A DNA stretch of 64,000 nucleotides from Rhodobacteraceae bacterium M382 (lineage in GTDB: Bacteria > Pseudomonadota > Alphaproteobacteria > Rhodobacterales > Rhodobacteraceae): positions 2,486,501 to 2,550,500 of the forward strand of contig CP081098.1 in assembly GCA_025141015.1 (NCBI GenBank), in the 5' to 3' direction. A program made the position numbers and the translations under genes. A model generated the notes under the pieces. That model searched no databases. It saw nothing but the letters and a program-made list of their open reading frames with translations, and had not been told where the DNA came from. The number at the start of each line of letters is the position of its first letter. Position 1 is the stretch's first letter. This document shows, piece by piece, positions 54,130 through 63,739 of this stretch.

Positions 54130-57100
54130 TTAGCTGCCCAGCGACCACCATCCGCGCCGCTTGGGCCGTGATGGGACCTCTGCCTCCGGGGCCGCCGCCG
54201 GTGCAGGTTCCGGATCCGGCTCTGCGGCAGTCTGTGGCTCGGGCTGAGGCTCGACCGGGGTTTCGGCAACCACGATTTCGGTCTCGATCACCGGGTGTTC
54301 GACAGTCACAGGCGTTTCGGCCTGTGCCTCATCCACGGTATCGGAACCACCAGCCGTTTCGACTTCCACGACAGGGTCTTGTGGATCAGCTGTCGGTTGA
54401 CTTTCGGCGACCTCAACAGGGTCATCAGCCTGCGCATCGGCACCGTTCACCACAACCGGCTGTGCAGTGTCTTGCACCAACCCGGTATCCTGTGCGGTCT
54501 CCTGTTCAGGTGCTGCACCCTCGGTTTCAGGTTCAACAGGCTCTGACTTGTTCGGCTCGATCGCGGTGTCCGAAGCGGCATCAACCACAGGGTCCTCGGC
54601 CACGGCCACAGGGGTCGCCTCCTCAGGTGCAGCAGTGGCACTCCCTTCAACGCTCTCGGGCTGTTCCTCATCCTTTGCCACCTTGGCGCGGGATTTGGTC
54701 GGCTTGCGGCGTGTCCGCGTCGACTTGGGTTTGGCCTCTGGCTCGTCCGCACCGGCATCAGGCGCAACCGCTTCAACCGTCTCCGCGCCACTGGCTGCGG
54801 CTTCGGCTGCTGCTGCGGCGTCCATCTCGGCTTTCTTGGCCTTGCTGATACGCGGCTTGCGGGTACGCTTGGGCTTGACCGGCGCGACTTCGGTTTTGAC
54901 GTTTTCAGCGCTTGCCTCGGTCACAGGCGCATCATCGTTTTCCACCTTGGCGTCATCAGACGTGTCGCCCGGTGCCGTGGATGCATCATCCGACGCGGCC
55001 TCGGTTGTTTCTGACCCGTCTGTGGCATCAGTCGCGGTATCAGAACCGCTGCCAGATTTGGACCGACGACGCCGACGGCGCCGCTTGCGTTTGGGTTTGG
55101 TTTCATCCTCTCCCAAAGTTTCCACTGCGGGCGCTTCTGCCTCCGCTCCAACCTCCGGCTCGGCCGCTGCTTTCTCGTTTTCGGCAGCATCAATCTGTTC
55201 CATCAGCGAGGTGTCCACAGAGACAACAGGCGCTGTTACTACAGGAACCGTCCGGGTCGCGGTCTTGAATTTTTCAAGCGCAAAGTCCGGGCTCACCAGA
55301 TGCGGGTCACCTTCGATCCGAACCGACAGACCATACCGGCCTTCGATCTGGGCGATATGTTCGCGCTTCTGGTTCATCAGGAAGTTGGCGATGTTCACCG
55401 GACAACGGACCAGAACCTCGCGCGAGCGACGGCGTACGCCTTCCTCTTCGATCTGGCGCAGGATCGACAATGCCATATTGTCATCCGACCGGATCAGACC
55501 GGTGCCATGACAGGCCGGGCACGGCTGAGTCGTGGCTTCGATCATGCCGGGACGCAGACGCTGACGGCTCATCTCCATCAGGCCAAAACCGCTGATCCGA
55601 CCCACTTGGATGCGGGCACGGTCGGTCTTGAGCTTGTCTTTCATCCGTTTTTCGACGGCCGCGTTGTTCTTGCGTTCGTCCATGTCGATGAAATCAATGA
55701 CGATCAGACCGGCAAGGTCACGCAGACGCAGCTGGCGGGCCACCTCTTCGGCGGCCTCCAGGTTGGTCTTGAGCGCGGTTTCCTCGATCGACCCTTCCTT
55801 GGTCGCGCGCCCCGAGTTCACGTCAATCGCCACCAGGGCTTCGGTCACACCGATCACGATATAGCCGCCGGACCGCAACTGTACTGTCGGATTGAACATC
55901 CCGGCCAGATAGCTTTCCACCTGGAACCGCGCAAACAACGGCATCGGATCTTCGTATTTCTGCACGTTTTTGGCATGGGACGGCATGATCATCTTCATGA
56001 AATCCTTGGCGATGCGATACCCTGCTTCGCCTTCAACCAGAACTTCGTCGATGTCGCGATTATAGAGATCGCGGATCGACCGTTTGATCAGGTCGCCTTC
56101 TTCGTAGATCTTGGCTGGCGCGATGGATTTCAGCGTCAGCTCGCGGATCTGCTCCCACATGCGTTGCAGGTATTCATAGTCGCGTTTGATCTCGGATTTG
56201 GTGCGTTTGGCACCAGCGGTCCGAATGATCAGACCCGCGCCGGACGGCACGTCGATTTCGGCAGCGATGTCTTTCAGCTTCTTGCGATCGGTTACATTGG
56301 TGATCTTGCGCGAGATACCACCGCCACGGGCCGTGTTCGGCATCAGCACACAATACCGACCTGCCAGAGACAGATAGGTCGTCAGCGCAGCGCCCTTGTT
56401 GCCGCGCTCTTCCTTGACAACTTGAACCAACAGGACCTGACGGACCTTGATGACTTCTTGAATCTTGTACCGGCGTGGGCGCGGTTTGCGCGCGGGCCGA
56501 ATGTCTTCGCTGTCGTCATCATCGGCTACGGATTCAATGCTCGAATCCTTGGATGTCGCATCAGAGCGTTTCTGAACAGGTTGGTCGTCATCCTGGTCAT
56601 CTTCATCCGCAGGTTCCTGAATGTCGCCTTCAAAAGCGGTCTCGACAGCCGCCTGCGCGCCTTCTGGCGCGGTTTCGACCACGGCAGCGTCTGCCTCAGC
56701 CGGCGTCTCAACCGCCTGTGCATCCGCAGCCTCGACCTCAGCATCTGCGGCATCCAGAGTTGACTCGGCAGCTACGCCCTGGGGTTCCTCAACCGGCGTT
56801 TCCGAAACCCGCTCCATCGGAGACGACCCTTCGGTCACCTCTGTCGATGTTTCGGCATCGGTATCAGCGTCCTCGGTCAGGTCTATGGTTTCCATACCAG
56901 AAATCTGCGGTTCGACCTCTTTGGTCTCAACCGCATCGCCGGATTTCACCTTTTCCGCCTTGGTCCGGCTGCGCGAACGTGAGCGAGCCGGTTTCTTGTC
57001 TTCTTCGTCGTCACGAGCGCGCAGTGCCTCGGCATATGCGCGTTCTTCTTCCATCAACGCTTCTCGGTCAGCGACCGGGATCTGATAATAGTCAGGGTGG

Positions 57101-57321
57101 ATTTCGGAAAACGCCAGGAACCCGTGTCGGTTTCCGCCGTAATCCACAAATGCCGCCTGAAGCGACGGTTCAACCCGTGTTACTTTTGCAAGATAGATGT
57201 TGCCTGCAAGTTGACGTTTGTTTTCGGATTCAAAATCAAATTCCTCGACCTTGTTTCCGTCGACCACCACGACGCGGGTTTCTTCCGCGTGGGTGGCATC
57301 GATAAGCATTTTCTTTGCCAT
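54130..57321 (-). CDS. rne: Ribonuclease E
   Basis: 1063 residues. The N terminus (KKMLIDATHAEETRVVVVDG) starts the S1 domain, which is broken by a large acidic/Ser-Arg insert (about 95-330) as in alphaproteobacterial RNase E. The catalytic region follows: DVNSGRATKEGSIEETALKTN and IVIDFIDMDERKNN supply the two active-site Asp residues; TQPCPACHGTG is the Zn-link for tetramers. From about residue 690 to the end there is an Ala/Glu/Pro-rich disordered tail with basic patches (KRKRRRRRRRSKSG) that should bind RNA and partners. The ATG at 57321 is where homology starts, after AAGGAAAC. Confidence 0.95.
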   Translation of the reverse strand: MAKKMLIDATHAEETRVVVVDGNKVEEFDFESENKRQLAGNIYLAKVTRVEPSLQAAFVDYGGNRHGFLAFSEIHPDYYQIPVADREALMEEERAYAEALRARDDEEDKKPARSRSRSRTKAEKVKSGDAVETKEVEPQISGMETIDLTEDADTDAETSTEVTEGSSPMERVSETPVEEPQGVAAESTLDAADAEVEAADAQAVETPAEADAAVVETAPEGAQAAVETAFEGDIQEPADEDDQDDDQPVQKRSDATSKDSSIESVADDDDSEDIRPARKPRPRRYKIQEVIKVRQVLLVQVVKEERGNKGAALTTYLSLAGRYCVLMPNTARGGGISRKITNVTDRKKLKDIAAEIDVPSGAGLIIRTAGAKRTKSEIKRDYEYLQRMWEQIRELTLKSIAPAKIYEEGDLIKRSIRDLYNRDIDEVLVEGEAGYRIAKDFMKMIMPSHAKNVQKYEDPMPLFARFQVESYLAGMFNPTVQLRSGGYIVIGVTEALVAIDVNSGRATKEGSIEETALKTNLEAAEEVARQLRLRDLAGLIVIDFIDMDERKNNAAVEKRMKDKLKTDRARIQVGRISGFGLMEMSRQRLRPGMIEATTQPCPACHGTGLIRSDDNMALSILRQIEEEGVRRRSREVLVRCPVNIANFLMNQKREHIAQIEGRYGLSVRIEGDPHLVSPDFALEKFKTATRTVPVVTAPVVSVDTSLMEQIDAAENEKAAAEPEVGAEAEAPAVETLGEDETKPKRKRRRRRRRSKSGSGSDTATDATDGSETTEAASDDASTAPGDTSDDAKVENDDAPVTEASAENVKTEVAPVKPKRTRKPRISKAKKAEMDAAAAAEAAASGAETVEAVAPDAGADEPEAKPKSTRTRRKPTKSRAKVAKDEEQPESVEGSATAAPEEATPVAVAEDPVVDAASDTAIEPNKSEPVEPETEGAAPEQETAQDTGLVQDTAQPVVVNGADAQADDPVEVAESQPTADPQDPVVEVETAGGSDTVDEAQAETPVTVEHPVIETEIVVAETPVEPQPEPQTAAEPDPEPAPAAAPEAEVPSRPKRRGWWSLGS

Positions 57322-57705
57322 GTTTCCTTGGTGCACAACCGCAGCCGCGCCGATCCGACCTGTCCTGGTGGACAGTTCATTCTCGGTCGGACGCGAAGGG
57401 GGTGGTGTCTGGTCTGGGCGATATCGGACGGCGCGCGGCAGGGACCGGCCAATGGCCGCCCTGCCCGAATTCTCAATTCTGTCGCGCGCGTCATCGCGGT
57501 TCTTCTCCGACAGGCCGGGCTCGTCCCGTTGCCTGCCCATTTCAGTCCCTCTCCCGGAGATTTCTGCCCCGGGTCGGGGTGCTTAGCTGCCCCAAACGTA
57601 AGGGGCATAATCGGTCTGCTCTGGCCTTCTCGGATGGTGCCGGACAAAGACAGCAGAACAGCGAAACTCTACGCGGGATCATCGCATCACATTGCTGGTC
57701 CCGTT
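57322..57705 (-). other. Long 5' leader of rne
   Basis: About 385 bases lie between the predicted transcription start and the rne ATG. They contain a frame open to codons upstream but no credible gene. RNase E autoregulates by cleaving its own long leader in enterobacteria, and this layout is consistent with that, but the specific stem-loop is not identifiable here. Confidence 0.5.
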
Positions 57706-57711
57706 CTATCA

Positions 57712-57740
57712 ACATAAGACCTGTGGATAGGTAAAGACAA
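57712..57740 (-). promoter_or_regulatory. Candidate promoter of rne
   Basis: On the minus strand TTGTCT (57740-57735) and TTATGT (57717-57712) with a 17-base spacer. It lies just past the stop of the HAD phosphatase gene. Confidence 0.45.
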
Positions 57741-57799
57741 TGGGCTTCTTGCACGCCCTTGCGAAAACCTGTGCTCAGTATTGATTAAATTCAAACAGG

Positions 57800-58480
57800 T
57801 CAGGCGTCCAAAGCGCGTCCGATAGCCGTGCCTTGAACCTTCTCGACCCCTTCGGCCAAGGTTGTTGCCGTCAACTGGCCAAGATCTGGCAGCGGTGTAT
57901 TGGCCGCGCGCAGGTCCGGCACCTGCACCGCAAAACAGCCGGCAGCAACCGCCGAAGCGATCCCCCGATCGCTGTCCTCAAACGCGGCGCAGCGATGCGC
58001 AGGCAGGCCTAGACGCGCCGCCGCCTCGAGATAGGGCGCAGGATCAGGCTTGTTGGCGGAAACCTCATCCCCGCCAAGAACCGCCTCGAAATAATGGGCC
58101 AGCCTGGCCAGTTCCAGATGATGTCGGGCCCGCGCGCTGCGGGTCGAGGTGACAACCGCCATGCGCGCGCCCACATCAGTCAGAGCATCGAGTGTCGCAC
58201 GGACAGTTGGCCGCAAGGGTGCTTGGTCAGATATCCGCGCGTCAACGAGCGCGTCCCACTCTTTCAAGAACGCGCTGACCGAGAGATGCGCAGGCAAGAA
58301 CTCTGACAGACAGGCATTGGCATGATGCGCGGAAGATCCAACCAAACCCACAAAGAACCGCTCGGACATCCGCTTTGGGACCCCATATCGCGTGGTCACT
58401 TCTACCCCGAGCCCAACATACAGGCGCTCTGTATCAAGAAGCAGTCCGTCCATGTCAAAAAGATACGCTTCCGGTTGCAT
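57800..58480 (-). CDS. HAD family hydrolase (beta-phosphoglucomutase-like subgroup)
   Basis: 226 residues. The nucleophile motif is YLFDMDGLLLDTE at the N terminus, motif II TSTRSARARHHLE, and the Lys-Pro-Asp of motif III in SANKPDPAPYLEA with FEDSDRGIASAVAAG for motif IV. The cap domain (about 17-85) is of the phosphoglycolate/beta-phosphoglucomutase type. It dephosphorylates or isomerises a small sugar phosphate; the substrate is unknown. ATG 58480 is preceded by GGGTGGG. It is separated from the dctD-like gene by a hairpin pair. Confidence 0.88.
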   Translation of the reverse strand: MQPEAYLFDMDGLLLDTERLYVGLGVEVTTRYGVPKRMSERFFVGLVGSSAHHANACLSEFLPAHLSVSAFLKEWDALVDARISDQAPLRPTVRATLDALTDVGARMAVVTSTRSARARHHLELARLAHYFEAVLGGDEVSANKPDPAPYLEAAARLGLPAHRCAAFEDSDRGIASAVAAGCFAVQVPDLRAANTPLPDLGQLTATTLAEGVEKVQGTAIGRALDA

Positions 58481-58584
58481 CTGCCCACCCTCGCTGTTTG
58501 CGCAAACATCTGTCACGTAACGCTATCGCCTGCAAGCCAGGGTCAGGACCATGTTGCAAAGTGCAACAGAAGATGAAGGCGGGG

Positions 58585-58630
58585 CGTTTTCCGACACGGA
58601 AAACGGGCCGAAATCTTTTAAAGATTTCGG
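58585..58630. terminator. Two adjacent hairpins downstream of the dctD-like gene
   Basis: Stem 1 CGTTTTCCG with CGGAAAACG (9 bp, loop ACA, 58585-58605); stem 2 CCGAAATCTT with AAGATTTCGG (10 bp, 58608-58630). The architecture matches that at 50171-50220. It would end the minus-strand dctB-dctD message. Confidence 0.7.
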
Positions 58631-58658
58631 GTCCCGAGCACAGATGTGGCGTGAAAAA

Positions 58659-59993
58659 TCAGAGATAATCAGAACGTTGCAAGCCGTATTTGGCCATTTT
58701 CTCGTTCAGCGTCCGCCGCGGCAGGCACAGTTCTTCCATAACCGATGCGATGGATCCCTTGTGGCGGCGCATGGTGTTGTCGATCAGCATCCGTTCAAAT
58801 GCTTCGACATATTCCTTGAGCGGTTTGCCTTCGGTGGTCATCACCGGTTGCATCTCTTCGTGGTCCGACATCAACAGCGACACGATGGTGCCCGACCCGC
58901 GCCGGGCCTGCAGCACAGCGCGCTCCACGATATTGATCAGCTGGCGCACGTTGCCCGGCCAGGGGGCCTGCAACAATTGTGCCGCCTCCTGAGCAGTTAC
59001 CTGCGGCGCGTCACAGCCATATTCTTCGGCGAATTGCTCGGACAGCCGGGTAAACAGGGTCAGGATGTCTTCGCCGCGCTGGCGCAACGGCGGTACGGTG
59101 ATGCGCAATGCGGCAAGACGATAGAACAGATCCGGGCGCAGCGCATCTTCGCAGGTCTTTCCGGCTTCCTGAAGGTTGGAAATCGCGATGATCCGGGTTT
59201 CAGCCGGGGTGCCCTGTTCGTTGATCACGCTCAACAACTTGGCTTGCAGACCTTCAGATAGCGCTTCGATATCTTCCAGAACCAGTGTACCACCGCGCGC
59301 CTCTTCAACCGCAGGCAATTGCGAGTCTTCGGGCATCATCGGGCCAAACAGCCGTTTCGCCAAAGCGTCTTCTTCCAGCGCCGCGCAGGACACCAGAACA
59401 AACCGCTTGCCGGCACGGCTGCCCACCGCGTGCAACGCGTGGGCCACCAATGTCTTGCCGGTGCCGGTTTCCCCGTCGATCAACACGTGACCATCGGCCT
59501 GCCCCAGATCCAGGATGTCTTCCTTGAGCCGATTCATCACCGGACTGGCCCCGATCAGCTTCTTCATCAGCTGTGATCCATCCGACAACTCACGGCGCAA
59601 TGCGCGATTGTCCAGCACCAGACGACGCGCGTTGCTGGCCTTTTTGGCCAGTTCCGACATGCGATCGGGGTTGAAGGGTTTTTCCAGAAAATCGAACGCT
59701 CCGACCCGCATCGCCTCGACCGCCATGGGCACGTCACCATGTCCGGTGATCATGATCACCGGCAACGCGCTGTCCGATCCCATCAGCTTTTTCAGGAACT
59801 GCATCCCATCCATGCCAGGCATCTTGATATCGGAAATCACGATCCCGGGATAATCCGGTCCCAGAATCTTCAGCGCATCTTCGGCGCTGGCAAAGGTTTC
59901 CGTGTCATAGCCCGAAAGCGCCAGCCACTGGCTGATCGACTGACGCATGTCTTTTTCGTCGTCGACAATCGCGATTTTCATGGCTTGTGCCAT
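58659..59993 (-). CDS. dctD: DctD-like response regulator, AAA+ type lacking GAFTGA
   Basis: 444 residues. The receiver domain (about 4-120) has phospho-acceptor Asp55 in VISDIKMPGMDG. The AAA+ domain has Walker A GETGTGKT (about 174-181) and GGTLVLEDIEALS as Walker B, then PWPGNVRQLINIVERA and a C-terminal Fis-type helix-turn-helix (ASVMEELCLPRRTLNEKMAKYG). Where sigma-54 activators carry GAFTGA after the LFG, this one reads LFGPMMPEDSQ, so it probably does not work with sigma-54. It lies after the kinase gene with 27 bases between. ATG 59993 has AAAGGA. C4-dicarboxylate control is the family role; no dctPQM is here. Confidence 0.9.
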   Translation of the reverse strand: MAQAMKIAIVDDEKDMRQSISQWLALSGYDTETFASAEDALKILGPDYPGIVISDIKMPGMDGMQFLKKLMGSDSALPVIMITGHGDVPMAVEAMRVGAFDFLEKPFNPDRMSELAKKASNARRLVLDNRALRRELSDGSQLMKKLIGASPVMNRLKEDILDLGQADGHVLIDGETGTGKTLVAHALHAVGSRAGKRFVLVSCAALEEDALAKRLFGPMMPEDSQLPAVEEARGGTLVLEDIEALSEGLQAKLLSVINEQGTPAETRIIAISNLQEAGKTCEDALRPDLFYRLAALRITVPPLRQRGEDILTLFTRLSEQFAEEYGCDAPQVTAQEAAQLLQAPWPGNVRQLINIVERAVLQARRGSGTIVSLLMSDHEEMQPVMTTEGKPLKEYVEAFERMLIDNTMRRHKGSIASVMEELCLPRRTLNEKMAKYGLQRSDYL

Positions 59994-60020
59994 CGTTCAA
60001 TTCCTTTGTTCAATTGCGGC

Positions 60021-61793
60021 TTATTCAGCCGCTTCCATGCCGTCTTCAAGAATCGGCAATTGCATTTCAAAGACCGCCCCGCCCTTTTGTCCGTTGCGGG
60101 CGGTCAACCGTCCCCCTAGGTCGTTCACGATCCCGGATGAGATGGCAAGCCCCAACCCAACCCCGTCACCTGGTTCCTTGGTGGTGTAAAACGGCTCGAA
60201 CAGCTCGTCAAAGTCGCGGATACCCTCGCCATTGTCACGAACGGTCAAGGTCGCGGTTTCCCCAGCAGCCAGGATGATTTCGACCTCGGGCGAGGTCACT
60301 GATTTGGTGGCGTCCAATGCGTTGCGCAACAGGTTCACCATGACCTGTTCGATCCGCATCCGATCGCCCATCACCAATACCGGATCTTCGGGCAGATACC
60401 GGGCAATCTGAACGTGGCGCTGACGCAGTTGGGGTTCCATCATCGACAGGGATGAGGCCAGCGCATCGCCCATGTTTACAGGGGAAAACGCATCGCCTCC
60501 CTTGCGTGCATAGGATTTCAGCTGCCGGGTGATCGCCCCCATGCGTTCGATCAAATCGTCGATACGCCCAAAGGATGCCAGTGCTTCGTCCGGACGGTTG
60601 CGACCCAGCAACAGGCGGGCACCCGCCAGATAGGTTTTCATCGCCGCCAAAGGCTGGTTCAGCTCGTGACTAACGGCCGCCGACATCTCGCCCAAAGCCG
60701 CGAGTTTGGAACTCTGCGCCAAACTTTGTTCAGCCACGGCAAGGGTTTCCTGCATCCGTTCGCGTTCGGCAATTTCTCGCTGTAGCCGGGCATTCAATAC
60801 GCGAAGCTCTGCCGACTCCCGCTGGAACAATGCCATGCGCAACGCGGTTTTCCGGCTGAGTGCATAAAAGGCAAAAGCCAGAAGGATGGCGAATCCCATG
60901 ATCTCCAACGCAAGAATCGCATTTACCCGCTCGCGGATTGACGCATGGGTGGTAAAGGATGTCATCCGCCACCCCCGAAATGGAATGCGCGTGTCCATCC
61001 GGATCACCGCCTCGCCCGCCAAATAGGCATCCGCCGGCAACGCCGTCCAATCCGACGTCACCCGGATTGCCCGCTGGATCGCCCCGATCGGGGTCTGTGC
61101 GTTCAGCGCGTCCTGTTCGGTCTTGCTGCGCCACCGCGGTTCGCTGGCCAGGATGATGGTGCCTTCGGTGTCGGTGACCATCACCGCGTCCGATATTCCG
61201 GCCCAGGCGCGTTCGAATTTCTGCAGATCCACCTCGACCACGATAACGCCCAACACTTCGGACGCAGCTTCGAGTCGACGGGAATAGGTAAAACGGTAGC
61301 CGCCTGCGTCGCGTTTGATCACCGAAAACACAGTGGCATTGGCGCGAATTGAATCGACAAAATACCCCTCGCTTCGATGCCCTTCGCCCAGCCGGTTCCG
61401 GTCGGTGGCCGCGACGGTGCGACCATCCTGATCCAGCAACATCAAGGACGCTGCACCGATTTCATCGACAAAGGAAATCAGGCGCTGAGTTGAGAGGCTG
61501 AAGTCATGCGATTGCAGCGCTGCAATCAGCGCCGGGTCACGGGCCAGCAATTGCGGCACGATTGCATGGCGGCGCAATTCGCTGATCAGGTTTCCCGAAT
61601 ACAGCGTCAACCGCAGTTCGGCCCGATTGCGCGTGCTTTCGGTGAACCGGCTGGTCATCAGCCGGTTTGTCACCCAGATGGTGGCTCCGGCCGTGATCAT
61701 CAAAACCAGAATGGCCAAACGCACGCGCCAGCTGATCGTGCTGGAGCGCGTGTTCTTTTTGGAAGGCTGGGCTGGCAGGCGTGGTGCGGGCAT
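60021..61793 (-). CDS. dctB: DctB-like sensor histidine kinase
   Basis: 590 residues. The first transmembrane helix is about 25-45 and the second about 293-315; between them lies a double Cache/PAS-like periplasmic sensor. The cytoplasmic coil (about 330-362) is followed by the H box SHELNQPLAA (H376) and the ATPase domain with DATKSVTSP (N box region), DNGEGI (G1) and GVGLGLAIS (G2). It would pass phosphate to the adjacent response regulator. C4-dicarboxylate sensing follows from the family and the pair; the ligand is not certain. Confidence 0.92.
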   Translation of the reverse strand: MPAPRLPAQPSKKNTRSSTISWRVRLAILVLMITAGATIWVTNRLMTSRFTESTRNRAELRLTLYSGNLISELRRHAIVPQLLARDPALIAALQSHDFSLSTQRLISFVDEIGAASLMLLDQDGRTVAATDRNRLGEGHRSEGYFVDSIRANATVFSVIKRDAGGYRFTYSRRLEAASEVLGVIVVEVDLQKFERAWAGISDAVMVTDTEGTIILASEPRWRSKTEQDALNAQTPIGAIQRAIRVTSDWTALPADAYLAGEAVIRMDTRIPFRGWRMTSFTTHASIRERVNAILALEIMGFAILLAFAFYALSRKTALRMALFQRESAELRVLNARLQREIAERERMQETLAVAEQSLAQSSKLAALGEMSAAVSHELNQPLAAMKTYLAGARLLLGRNRPDEALASFGRIDDLIERMGAITRQLKSYARKGGDAFSPVNMGDALASSLSMMEPQLRQRHVQIARYLPEDPVLVMGDRMRIEQVMVNLLRNALDATKSVTSPEVEIILAAGETATLTVRDNGEGIRDFDELFEPFYTTKEPGDGVGLGLAISSGIVNDLGGRLTARNGQKGGAVFEMQLPILEDGMEAAE

Positions 61794-61829
61794 GTTTCTA
61801 AACTACGCCCGCTCTAGCGCCACGACAAG

Positions 61830-62498
61830 TCACGCAGGTGTGAGAACCCCGGCCAGTGCGCGGAACACTGCCGCCCCTTCGGAACTGCCGTGACCATCGT
61901 CAGCAGCCCGCTCTGGGTGGGGCATCATCCCCAACACACGACGGTTTTCCGACAGGATCCCCGCAATGTCGGCAACAGATCCGTTCGGATTGTCGCAATA
62001 GGTGAACGCCACCCGATCCTGATCGTGCAACAGCGACACGGTATCCGCATCGGCAAAATAGTTGCCATCGTGATGCGCGATCGGAATGCCGATCACATCG
62101 CCCGCGTTGTACCCTTCGGTAAAGGCACTGTTCGAGGTCGCGACAGTCAGATCCACCGTGCGGCAGATGTATTTCAATCCCGCATTGCGCAACAGCGCAC
62201 CTGGCAAAACACCGGTTTCGGTCAGAACCTGAAATCCGTTGCAGACACCGATGGCATAGCCACCACGGTTCGCATGTTCGACAACCGCTTGGCAGATCGG
62301 AGATTTCGCCGCAATGGCCCCACATCGCAGGTAATCACCATAGGAAAACCCGCCCGGTACGCCGACAATATCGACACCATCCGGCAAACCAGTTTCCTTG
62401 TGCCAAACCATTTGGACATCGAAACCCGCCTGTTCAAAAGCCACCGCCAGATCGCGGTCGCAGTTCGAACCCGGGAAGACAACAACCGCCGCTTTCAT
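61830..62498 (-). CDS. purQ: Phosphoribosylformylglycinamidine synthase subunit PurQ
   Basis: 222 residues, glutaminase subunit of the three-part FGAM synthase (PurL-PurQ-PurS) in purine synthesis. Class I amidotransferase motifs are intact: [18 protein letters not shown], the catalytic Cys in [11 protein letters not shown] and the His-x-Glu in MPHPERAAD. The ATG at 62498 is formed from the last base of the purS stop codon (TGATG), so the two are translated in concert. PurL is not in the window. Confidence 0.97.
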   Translation of the reverse strand: MKAAVVVFPGSNCDRDLAVAFEQAGFDVQMVWHKETGLPDGVDIVGVPGGFSYGDYLRCGAIAAKSPICQAVVEHANRGGYAIGVCNGFQVLTETGVLPGALLRNAGLKYICRTVDLTVATSNSAFTEGYNAGDVIGIPIAHHDGNYFADADTVSLLHDQDRVAFTYCDNPNGSVADIAGILSENRRVLGMMPHPERAADDGHGSSEGAAVFRALAGVLTPA

Positions 62499-62728
62499 CA
62501 CTGCAGCTCGATGCTGTAGGATTCAATGACGGTATTGGCCAGCAGCTTTTCACACATTTCGGTGACATCTGCTTCGGATGCGCCGTCAGCCAGTTCCAGG
62601 TCGATCACCTTGCCCTGGCGCACACCCTGCACCTTGTCAAAGCCCATGGCACCCAACGCGTGGCGAACCGCTTCGCCCTGCGGGTCCAGAACCCCGTTTT
62701 TCAGCATCACATGCACCCGTGCTTTCAT
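62498..62728 (-). CDS. purS: Phosphoribosylformylglycinamidine synthase subunit PurS
   Basis: 76 residues, the small subunit bridging PurQ and PurL. The sequence fits Pur[31 protein letters not shown], then [19 protein letters not shown] 62728 with AAAGGA upstream defines the start; the longer frame has no homology. It lies 86 bases from purC and immediately before purQ. Confidence 0.96.
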   Translation of the reverse strand: MKARVHVMLKNGVLDPQGEAVRHALGAMGFDKVQGVRQGKVIDLELADGASEADVTEMCEKLLANTVIESYSIELQ

Positions 62729-62814
62729 TGCATCGTCCTTTAGGTTCAGGTTGGGCCGTCGACAGGCCCCTATTGCCAAAAATAATCCGGCATCCGATCC
62801 GGATGCCGGGACAG

Positions 62815-63576
62815 TCAGTTGATCAGAGTCGGTTTGGTCATCGGTGTGGCCGAATTCGGCATCACGCCCAGACGGCGTGCGACTTCGGAATAGGCATCGG
62901 TCAGGCTGCCCAGATCGCGACGGAACACGTCCTTGTCCAGCTTCTGGCCGGTTTCCTTGTCCCACAGACGGCAGCTGTCGGGGCTGATTTCATCAGCAAT
63001 CACCAGACGCTGGAAGTCGCCATCGTAGATCCGGCCAACTTCGATCTTGAAGTCGATCAGCTTGATACCCACGCCGAACATCACTCCGGACATGAAATCG
63101 TTGACCCGCAATGCCAGGCTCAGGATATCGTCCATATCCTGTTGGCTGGCCCAGCCAAAGGCGGCGATATGTTCTTCGGAGACCAAAGGATCGCCCAGCG
63201 AGTCGTCCTTGTAGCAATATTCCACGATCGGGCGCGGCAATTGGGTGCCCTCATCAATTCCCAAGCGTTTGGACATGGATCCTGCGGCAAAGTTGCGCAC
63301 GATTATTTCCAACGGAATGATCTCGCAGCTGCGCACCAACTGTTCGCGCATGTTCAGACGTTTCAGAAAATGGGTCGGCACCCCGATCTGGCCCAAACCG
63401 TTCATGAAATATTCAGACAGCAGGTTGTTCAGGACACCCTTGCCGTCAATCACATCTTTCTTTTCGGCGTTGAACGCGGTGGCATCGTCCTTGAAATACT
63501 GCACGATCGTGCCCGGTTCCGGACCTTCATACAGGATTTTGGCTTTGCCTTCGTAGATCTTATTGCGACGTGCCAT
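62815..63576 (-). CDS. purC: SAICAR synthetase (phosphoribosylaminoimidazole-succinocarboxamide synthase)
   Basis: 253 residues. It ligates CAIR with aspartate in purine synthesis. The signature [13 protein letters not shown] (ATP loop) and the two PurC motifs [12 protein letters not shown] and [10 protein letters not shown] are clear, and [12 protein letters not shown] follows. ATG 63576 is preceded by AAGGG; the frame upstream belongs to no homologue. It heads the purC-purS-purQ run and is divergent from the ATPase zeta gene with 163 bases between. Confidence 0.97.
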   Translation of the reverse strand: MARRNKIYEGKAKILYEGPEPGTIVQYFKDDATAFNAEKKDVIDGKGVLNNLLSEYFMNGLGQIGVPTHFLKRLNMREQLVRSCEIIPLEIIVRNFAAGSMSKRLGIDEGTQLPRPIVEYCYKDDSLGDPLVSEEHIAAFGWASQQDMDDILSLALRVNDFMSGVMFGVGIKLIDFKIEVGRIYDGDFQRLVIADEISPDSCRLWDKETGQKLDKDVFRRDLGSLTDAYSEVARRLGVMPNSATPMTKPTLIN

Positions 63577-63739
63577 GGGCAACCCTTCCAAAACCAGCCG
63601 GGCGATGAGTCCCCGGACTTTGCCGCTCTCATAGTGCAAGGGCCGCAGTGTCGCAAGCGTAGCACAGCCTCTTGCGGTTCGCGCTATCCGAAGGCATATC
63701 TGAATAAGAAGAACGACTTTGCCAAAGGGGCGCAACCCA

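Noticed and set aside
55300-56763. Plus-strand frame of 487 codons inside rne
   Set aside because: Antisense to the conserved RNase E catalytic domain; no support as a gene.
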